A program made the position numbers and the translations under genes. Of a DNA stretch of 18,368 bases, positions 13,821-18,368 are shown piece after piece (position 1 is the first letter of the stretch; the number at the start of each line of letters is the position of its first letter). The notes beneath the pieces were generated by a model that was not told the DNA's origin, searched no databases, and was given only the letters and a program-made list of their open reading frames with translations. Source of the DNA: Atopobium sp. (GTDB lineage Bacteria > Actinomycetota > Coriobacteriia > Coriobacteriales > Atopobiaceae); the NCBI GenBank assembly GCA_015259105.1, contig JABZGZ010000020.1, positions 1 through 18,368 on the forward strand. The letters are read 5' to 3'.

Positions 13821-13921
13821 CACTTTTCAGGCTCGCAGAGCGTAATGTGCTTGAAGCTGTTGTCGCGCCGGCAAAGCACGTTTGGCGAGAAACCCTTGCA
13901 ACTCGCAAGGTAAACATGGAC

Positions 13922-13958
13922 ATAAAAAGAACCCGGATATTGCGCAAAAGTATCCGGG
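13922..13958 (-). terminator. Minus-strand terminator-like hairpin with no recognised gene upstream
   Basis: The arms CCCGGATA (13932-13939) and TATCCGGG (13951-13958) pair perfectly. On the minus strand the stem is followed by TTCTTTTTATG, a good T-run; on the plus strand what follows is not T-rich. No minus-strand gene lies to the right that it could serve. Confidence 0.5.
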
Positions 13959-14090
13959 CTCTCATGTGTCTGCACGGAGGAGCGAGCCGTGTAAAACAAG
14001 GTAAATTATCCTGTTAAATATGCGCTTAATTTACTTAGGCACAATAGAACAATGAAAAAAAAGAAAAATGACTACGTTAATTTTCTGCGA

Positions 14091-14396
14091 GTGGTATCAA
14101 AAAAGCTGTCAATGGTATCTAAATTTGAATTTTTTAGGCAAAGATGAAATATTTTAATCAGGTTTTACGTGGTCAAATGTCTACTCGGTAGTAAAAGTTT
14201 TTATGAAGTGGTAGTAACGTACCCAAATTAAGGCTCAGTTTTTGTGACAATTGTCCCCGCATTATGCTGGGAAAACATGAGCAGTCGCGCATGCAACGCA
14301 AACAGAATGCGCTCACGCTTGCACACGCAATACTACCGTTTACGGCACTGCCTACTTTACAGATGAAATTTTTATGGCAACGTGAAACAATATAGT
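14091..14396. promoter_or_regulatory. Candidate control region of the MurNAc operon
   Basis: GGTATC/GGTAGTAA words recur: 14093 (TGGTATCAA less its first base), 14114, 14187, 14210, and the inverted TACTACC at 14331. GACAATTGTC (14246-14255) is a perfect 10-bp palindrome. TGAAACAAT (14383-14391) is also found before the transporter gene (16416-16424). TATAGT (14391-14396) could be a -10 box. No known operator was matched. Confidence 0.35.
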
Positions 14397-14434
14397 CAAA
14401 CGTTTTAGTCAACTGAACGGTCGGAGGTGATTGC

Positions 14435-15349
14435 GTGAGAGGTGTTCGTCTACGTCTGGAAGAGTATCGCAAGAATGCTAGTTCGGCTGAACGCGATATT
14501 GTCGACTATATTCTGTCGGATCCAGAGGCGGCAGTTGGTCAATCAATCCATAAACTAGCAGCTCAAACGTATACATCTGCATCAACGGTTGTCAGGCTTT
14601 GCAAGAAGCTTGGCTGCGGTGGCTATAAAGAGTTCCAACAGGCGCTCATTTACGAGCTGGCAGTAAGCAACAAAAGCAACGATATTGCTGTTGGTGGCGT
14701 TATCGCAGGTGACACCACTGATGTGATCATCGAAAAAGTTACGGCAAAGAACATTTCTTCGCTGGAGCTTACCAGGCAATTGCTTGACGCTCAGGTTGTT
14801 GACTCAGTTGTTTCACTCATGATGCAAGCTCATTCCATCTGCCTCTTTGGCATGGGAGCTTCGCTTCTGGTTGCAAGAGATTTGCAGCTTAAGCTTATGC
14901 GCCTCAACATCAACTGCAACTTGAGCGACGATTACCACTCTCAGATGCTCTACGCCAAAAACATGGGGCGAGAAGATCTTGCTATTGTGGTCAGCTACTC
15001 AGGCCTTACGCGCGAAGCCATTGAGTGTGCGTGGATTGCAAAGGCAAACGGTGCCAAGGTGGTTGCCATTACCCGCGGTGGTATTGACTCGGAATTGATT
15101 CACCGCTCCGACTACGTTTTGGGCGTTGCAGAGACTGAGCACATTATGAGAAGTGGCGCCATGTCTTCAAGAATTGCCCAGCTCAACGTTGTAGATGCGC
15201 TCTTTGCAGCCTATGTAAATAGAAATTACGAGAAGAGCGTTAAGCGTTTCTCGACAAACTATATTGGCAAGTTGGATTCAGCTGAACGTGTCAACACGCT
15301 TTCTTCTGACCAAGATTTGCCTGGTACAGCCAACGACGTTATTGCGTAA
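14435..15349 (+). CDS. murR: RpiR-family regulator of the MurNAc operon (MurR-like)
   Basis: The 304-residue protein has the RpiR layout. An N-terminal helix-turn-helix domain occupies about residues 1-80, with SIHKLAAQTYTSASTVVRL then CKKLGCGGYKEFQ. A SIS sugar-phosphate-binding domain occupies about 125-260 (ICLFGMGASLLVARDLQLK, AIVVSYSGLTREAIE, VVAITRGG). MurR proteins sense N-acetylmuramic acid 6-phosphate, and murQ adjoins 25 bp downstream, so the specific call rests on context. The start is GTG 14435 with a near-perfect Shine-Dalgarno GGAGGTGA (14423-14430). Whether it represses or activates cannot be read from sequence. Confidence 0.85.
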   Translation: MRGVRLRLEEYRKNASSAERDIVDYILSDPEAAVGQSIHKLAAQTYTSASTVVRLCKKLGCGGYKEFQQALIYELAVSNKSNDIAVGGVIAGDTTDVIIEKVTAKNISSLELTRQLLDAQVVDSVVSLMMQAHSICLFGMGASLLVARDLQLKLMRLNINCNLSDDYHSQMLYAKNMGREDLAIVVSYSGLTREAIECAWIAKANGAKVVAITRGGIDSELIHRSDYVLGVAETEHIMRSGAMSSRIAQLNVVDALFAAYVNRNYEKSVKRFSTNYIGKLDSAERVNTLSSDQDLPGTANDVIA

Positions 15350-15374
15350 AAATCACAACACAGAAGGTGAAAAC

Positions 15375-16265
15375 GTGATTGATTTAACAAAACTTGTCAC
15401 CGAAACAAGAAACCCCAACACCATGGACCTGGATCAGATGACCCCGCTTGAGCTGGTTAGCGTTATGAACCAAGAAGACCTCAACGTGGTTGCTGGCGTA
15501 AAAGAGGTTCTTCCGCAGGTAGCACAGGCAGTTGAGTGGGCAGTTTCCTCGCTTGAGGCTGGCGGCAGAATTGTCTACTTTGGCGCTGGAACCTCAGGCC
15601 GTCTGGGCGTTTTGGACGCGGTTGAGTGTCCGCCTACTTTTGGCGTTTCTCCTGACGTGGTTGTTGGTCTTATCGCCGGTGGCGAGAAGGCCTTTGTACG
15701 TGCAGTTGAAGGCGCGGAAGATTCTCTTGAGCTTTGCGAAGAAGAGTTCAAGAAGATTGGCCTGAACAAGAACGACATTGCTATTGGAATTGCAGCTAGT
15801 GGCCGTACTCCTTACGTTATTGGCGGCCTGCGCTACGCTCGTTCTTTGGGCTGCAAGACCGTTGCTATTGCCTGCAATAAGGGCTCCGAGGTGGGCAAAG
15901 AGGCAGAGCTTGCCATTGAGCCTTCCTGCGGTCCTGAGGTTCTTACAGGTTCCACACGCCTTAAGTCTGGTACCGCTCAGAAAATGATTCTGAACATGAT
16001 TTCAACTGGCTCTATGGTTGGCGTGGGTAAGGCATATCAGAACCTTATGGTTGACGTGCAGCAGACTAACAAGAAGCTGGTAGTTCGTGCACAGAACATT
16101 ACCATGGCAGCAACTGGTTGCACCCGCGAAGAGGCAGCTCAGGCGCTTGAGCAGGCTGACGGTAACGCAAAGCTTGCTATTGTTATGCTGCTGACTCAGA
16201 TGCCTGTTGAAGAGGCAAAAGCTAAGCTCGAGGCAGCTCATGGTCATGTCAGAGGTGCACTGTAG
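15375..16265 (+). CDS. murQ: N-acetylmuramic acid 6-phosphate etherase
   Basis: This 296-residue SIS-fold enzyme removes the lactyl ether of MurNAc-6-phosphate, giving GlcNAc-6-phosphate and D-lactate, in peptidoglycan sugar recycling. Hallmarks are FGAGTSGRLGVLDAVECPP (69-87) and the VRAVEGAEDS segment. E84 and E115 match the essential E83 and E114 of E. coli MurQ. Further blocks are GIAASGRTPYVIGGL and STRLKSGTAQKMILNM, with a C-terminal helical UBA-like end. Length equals the family's (about 298). The start is GTG 15375 after AGAAGGTGA (15362-15370); a longer reading from 15264 would overlap the regulator gene and adds non-conserved residues. Confidence 0.97.
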   Translation: MIDLTKLVTETRNPNTMDLDQMTPLELVSVMNQEDLNVVAGVKEVLPQVAQAVEWAVSSLEAGGRIVYFGAGTSGRLGVLDAVECPPTFGVSPDVVVGLIAGGEKAFVRAVEGAEDSLELCEEEFKKIGLNKNDIAIGIAASGRTPYVIGGLRYARSLGCKTVAIACNKGSEVGKEAELAIEPSCGPEVLTGSTRLKSGTAQKMILNMISTGSMVGVGKAYQNLMVDVQQTNKKLVVRAQNITMAATGCTREEAAQALEQADGNAKLAIVMLLTQMPVEEAKAKLEAAHGHVRGAL

Positions 16266-16270
16266 TAACC

Positions 16271-16316
16271 GCAGTTGTAACAAATGACACACGCGTGAGC
16301 ATTTTGTTTCAACTGC
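16271..16316 (+). other. Imperfect long hairpin between murQ and the transporter gene
   Basis: GCAGTTG (16271-16277) pairs with CAACTGC (16310-16316). Inside it, AACAAATG can pair with CATTTTGTT with one bulge, giving about 15 bp in all. No T-run follows. It may stabilise the murR-murQ message or dampen read-through. The remaining 256-bp gap also holds GTGGTATTAG (16325) and TGAAACAAT (16416). Confidence 0.45.
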
Positions 16317-16521
16317 ATCGGTCAGTGGTATTAGCATGACGCGTAAGCGTACGGTAAGTTTTGAAAAACGCTCAATTTACCTGCAGTAACGGGGCGTTCA
16401 AATTAGGTCAAAACATGAAACAATGAACCACAGGTATGGATTCTTGTACCGATAAGTTCATTTTTTATGTATTCTTGATAAGTATTTGTTGCAACATCGC
16501 AACGAGAGAAAGAAGGAAAGT

Positions 16522-18009
16522 ATGGATTACACCAAGCTTTCAGAACAGATTCTTGCTGCCGTCGGTGGCAAAGAAAATGTTCAGAGCAACATGGTCTGCA
16601 TGACCAGGCTCCGCATTAAGACCGCAGATCCTTCAAAGGTTGACTCCGAGGCCATCAAGGCTATCGACGGTGTCATGGGTCTGGTCGAGGATGCAGAGTA
16701 CCTTGAGGTTGTTCTTGGTCCTGGCGTTGTCAACAAGGTTATTGTTGAGTTCTCCAAGCTTACCGGCGTTGCTGCTGGTGACGCATCTGAGGACGACGTT
16801 GTTTCCGCAGCTAAGGACAACAAGGCAGCTCAGAAGGCTAAGTACGAGAACAAGCCTGTTCAGCGCTTCCTCAAGAAGATTGCTAACATCTTTGTTCCAC
16901 TGCTTCCTGGCATCATTTCTGCAGGTCTGATCAACGGTATCATCAACGTTATCAACTTCTCCACTGGTAAGGCTTATGCCAACGAGTGGTGGTTCGCAGC
17001 TATCTGGACCATGGGTTGGGCACTTTTCGCTTACCTGCCAGTTCTTGCTGGCGAGAACGCTGCTAAGGAGTTTGGCGGTTCTCGCGTTCTTGGTGCTATG
17101 GCTGGTGCACTCTCCATTGCTAACGCTGGTATGCCTCTTCTTGCTTCCAAGACTGTTGACGGCGTTGCAACTCGTCTGGTTCACCTTCCATTCAGCCTCC
17201 CAACTGTTGCATTCAAGGAGGGCGCATTTATCGTCGCTTCTTCTGACCTGTTCAACGCAGCAGCAGGCGGCATGATTGGTGCAATCATCTGCGCAATCTT
17301 CTTCGCATTCCTGGAGAAGAACCTGCACAAGGTTATGCCAAGCGTTCTTGACACCTTCCTGACTCCACTTTGCACCGTTATTCTCGGTGTTATTGGTTCT
17401 GTCCTGATTCTTCAGCCTGCAGGCGCATGGCTCACTCAGGCAATCTTCTTTGTCCTTCAGTTCTTCTATGACAAGCTTGGCGTCTTTGGTGCTTACCTGC
17501 TTGGTTCTACCTTCCTGCCACTGGTTTCCGTTGGTCTTCACCAGGCACTTACCCCAATCCACGTTATGCTTAACAACCCAGAGGGCCCAACTCAGGGCAT
17601 CAACTACCTGCTTCCTCTGCTGATGATGGCAGGCGGCGGCCAGGTTGGTGCTGGTCTTGCAATCCTCTTCAAGACCAAGAACAAGCGCGTCAAGAAGTAC
17701 CTGACCGAGTCCATCCCAGTTGGTATGCTCGGCATCGGCGAGCCTCTTATGTACGCAGTTACCCTGCCTCTTGGTAAGCCATTCATTACCGCATGCCTTG
17801 GCTCCGGTATTGGCTCCGTAGTTGCTTACCTCTTCCACCTTGGTACCGTTTCCCAGGGCGTCTCCGGCCTCTTTGGTCTGCTGATTGTCCAGCCTGGTAA
17901 CCAGGTCTTCTACCTGCTTGCAATGCTTCTTGCTTACGCTGCAGGATTTGCACTTACTTGGTTCTTCGGCGTTGACGAGGATCGTATTAACGACGTCTTC
18001 GGCGAGTAA
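16522..18009 (+). CDS. murP: PTS EIIBC transporter for N-acetylmuramic acid or a MurNAc disaccharide (MurP-like)
   Basis: The 495-residue membrane protein has the EIIB-EIIC order of the glucose PTS superfamily. The EIIB domain (about 1-90) contains the phosphocysteine C26 in MVCMTRLRIKT. A charged linker (about 90-115) leads to a hydrophobic EIIC (FVPLLPGIISAGLINGI onward) with the substrate-site motif GIGEPLMY (404-411). No EIIA domain is present, as in E. coli and staphylococcal MurP, which borrow a glucose-type EIIA. Neighbouring murR, murQ and a MupG-type gene point to MurNAc or MurNAc-GlcNAc rather than glucose, sucrose or trehalose. Start ATG 16522 follows AGAAGGAAAG (16511-16520); the longer reading from 16486 is not supported. 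A strong terminator follows. Confidence 0.88.
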   Translation: MDYTKLSEQILAAVGGKENVQSNMVCMTRLRIKTADPSKVDSEAIKAIDGVMGLVEDAEYLEVVLGPGVVNKVIVEFSKLTGVAAGDASEDDVVSAAKDNKAAQKAKYENKPVQRFLKKIANIFVPLLPGIISAGLINGIINVINFSTGKAYANEWWFAAIWTMGWALFAYLPVLAGENAAKEFGGSRVLGAMAGALSIANAGMPLLASKTVDGVATRLVHLPFSLPTVAFKEGAFIVASSDLFNAAAGGMIGAIICAIFFAFLEKNLHKVMPSVLDTFLTPLCTVILGVIGSVLILQPAGAWLTQAIFFVLQFFYDKLGVFGAYLLGSTFLPLVSVGLHQALTPIHVMLNNPEGPTQGINYLLPLLMMAGGGQVGAGLAILFKTKNKRVKKYLTESIPVGMLGIGEPLMYAVTLPLGKPFITACLGSGIGSVVAYLFHLGTVSQGVSGLFGLLIVQPGNQVFYLLAMLLAYAAGFALTWFFGVDEDRINDVFGE

Positions 18010-18033
18010 AAACCACACGTTTTAGAAACGTTT

Positions 18034-18072
18034 ATCCCTCTTCTTAGGTATCCTAGGAAGAGGGATTTTTTC
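18034..18072 (+). terminator. Strong terminator after the MurP-like gene
   Basis: ATCCCTCTTC (18034-18043) pairs with GAAGAGGGAT (18057-18066). TTAGG (18044-18048) pairs inside with CCTAG (18052-18056, one wobble), giving 15 bp around a 3-nt loop. TTTTTT follows directly. Confidence 0.92.
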
Positions 18073-18104
18073 TCGTTCGGCGCCCGACTGGCCGTTCGTC
18101 GGTC

Positions 18105-18125
18105 TTCTCGCCCGGCGAGAAACCC
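18105..18125. repeat. Inverted pair of the TTCTCGCC intergenic motif
   Basis: TTCTCGCC (18105-18112) and GGCGAGAA (18114-18121) are exact reverse complements separated by one base. The right half continues as GGCGAGAAACCC, matching 12 of 13 bases of the motif found at 3521, 10682, 13510 and 13883. The 10-bp palindrome CTTCTAGAAG follows at 18128-18137. Confidence 0.6.
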
Positions 18126-18162
18126 GTCTTCTAGAAGCGTTTGCAATTTACTTGGAGGATTT

Positions 18163-18368
18163 ATGCGCACCGGAATTTCACTGTATTTTGCCAGTGGATA
18201 TGAGGCTAATGCTGAGGTTGTAGCAAAAGCGCAGGCAGCCGGATGCCACTATGCCTTTACTTCTCTCCAGATTCCCGAGGAAGAGGGGATTGATTATCGC
18301 ACTGAGGCTCGTCGACTTTTAGAGCTGTGCAAAAAGGCTGAGATCAACCTCATTGCCGATGTTTCTCC
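18163..18368 (+). CDS. mupG: 6-phospho-N-acetylmuramidase (MupG, DUF871 family), N-terminal part
   Basis: The first 68 residues are visible before the right edge. They begin MRTGISLYFASGYEANAEVV and match the start of DUF871 proteins, TIM-barrel enzymes of which S. aureus MupG hydrolyses MurNAc-6-phosphate-GlcNAc into MurNAc-6-phosphate and GlcNAc. The catalytic residues lie beyond the window. ATG 18163 follows TTGGAGGAT with the GGAGG core at 18154-18158. It comes 153 bp after the transporter gene and beyond a strong terminator, so it may have its own promoter. The neighbourhood (MurQ, MurP, MurR) supports the muramidase role over other DUF871 members. Confidence 0.82.
   Translation, partial: MRTGISLYFASGYEANAEVVAKAQAAGCHYAFTSLQIPEEEGIDYRTEARRLLELCKKAEINLIADVS

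Larger units (their letters stand above)
13510..13895. repeat. 386-bp repeat island with 13-bp inverted ends
   Basis: GGGTTTCTCGCCA (13510-13522) and its exact reverse complement TGGCGAGAAACCC (13883-13895) bound the island. Inside are two copies of TTTTCTCGCCATGTCTGA (13565-13582, 13627-13644) and a third CCATGTCTGA (13604). TGAGCCTGA (13556) and TCAGGCTCA (13673) are inverted copies, with TCAGGCTC again at 13827. The 23-nt direct repeats at 13716-13738 and 13777-13799 begin CCTGATTTCT, differ at one position, and are 61 nt apart. There is no coding potential and no clear target-site duplication outside the ends. A non-autonomous mobile-element remnant is one reading; a structured regulatory or RNA-coding region is another. 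Confidence 0.55.
13379..14434. other. 1056-bp gene-free region between the ascorbate operon and the MurNAc operon
   Basis: I see no supported protein gene. From left to right it holds the operon terminator (13451-13487), a repeat island bounded by inverted 13-bp motifs (13510-13895), a minus-strand terminator-like hairpin (13922-13958), an inverted repeat GTAAATTA/TAATTTAC (14001-14034), and an AT-rich stretch with repeated GGTAnnAA words upstream of the regulator. A 31-codon frame at 14052-14147 has no ribosome site. Confidence 0.7.

Noticed and set aside
13510..13895. CRISPR array
   Set aside because: The repeats are of different lengths and types, spacing is irregular, inverted copies dominate, and no cas genes are present.
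14052..14147. 31-codon open frame beginning MKKKKNDYVNF upstream of murR
   Set aside because: No Shine-Dalgarno sequence before the ATG, AT-rich low-complexity start, and no recognisable family. It lies in the presumed control region. Worth a look only if ribosome profiling shows signal.

Overview
The window looks like a chromosomal stretch of a host-associated actinobacterium of the class Coriobacteriia (Atopobium/Lancefieldella/Olsenella-like). This is inferred from the moderate-GC coding style, strong Shine-Dalgarno sites, a split two-gene transketolase and the overall gene set; no rRNA or other marker gene is present to prove it. There are 16 protein genes with recognisable start and stop or a truncated end: one on the minus strand, and a partial gene at each edge.

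Layout. Positions 2-43 are the last codons of an unidentified gene. 173-1090 is a PfkB-type sugar-phosphate kinase, and 1349-2146 is a YebC/PmpR family protein followed by a good terminator. A gene-free, repeat-rich stretch (2147-2684) separates these from a divergent control region: a DeoR-family repressor (2685-3449, minus) and a 641-bp AT-rich intergenic region that feeds a long rightward operon (4091-13378). That operon encodes an L-ascorbate-type phosphotransferase uptake system (IIA, IIC, IIB), an unrecognised FG-GAP/VCBS beta-propeller protein, L-ascorbate-6-phosphate lactonase (UlaG), L-ribulose-5-phosphate 4-epimerase (UlaF), L-xylulose-5-phosphate 3-epimerase (UlaE), a small transaldolase and the two halves of a transketolase. 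Together these would import and phosphorylate ascorbate, open the lactone, and feed pentose phosphate into glycolysis. The decarboxylase UlaD, needed between UlaG and UlaE, is not in the window.

A 1056-bp gene-free region (13379-14434) holds a terminator and a remarkable ~386-bp island of direct and inverted repeats bounded by inverted copies of a 13-bp motif (GGGTTTCTCGCCA). The motif recurs in other intergenic regions of the window. Then comes an N-acetylmuramic acid (peptidoglycan-recycling) operon: RpiR/MurR regulator, MurQ etherase, a MurP-like IIBC transporter, a strong terminator, and the start of a MupG-type 6-phospho-N-acetylmuramidase running off the right edge.

The least explained items are the repeat families confined to intergenic DNA, hairpins in most gaps of the ascorbate operon, the propeller gene combined with the missing ulaD, and a minus-strand terminator with no gene in front of it.
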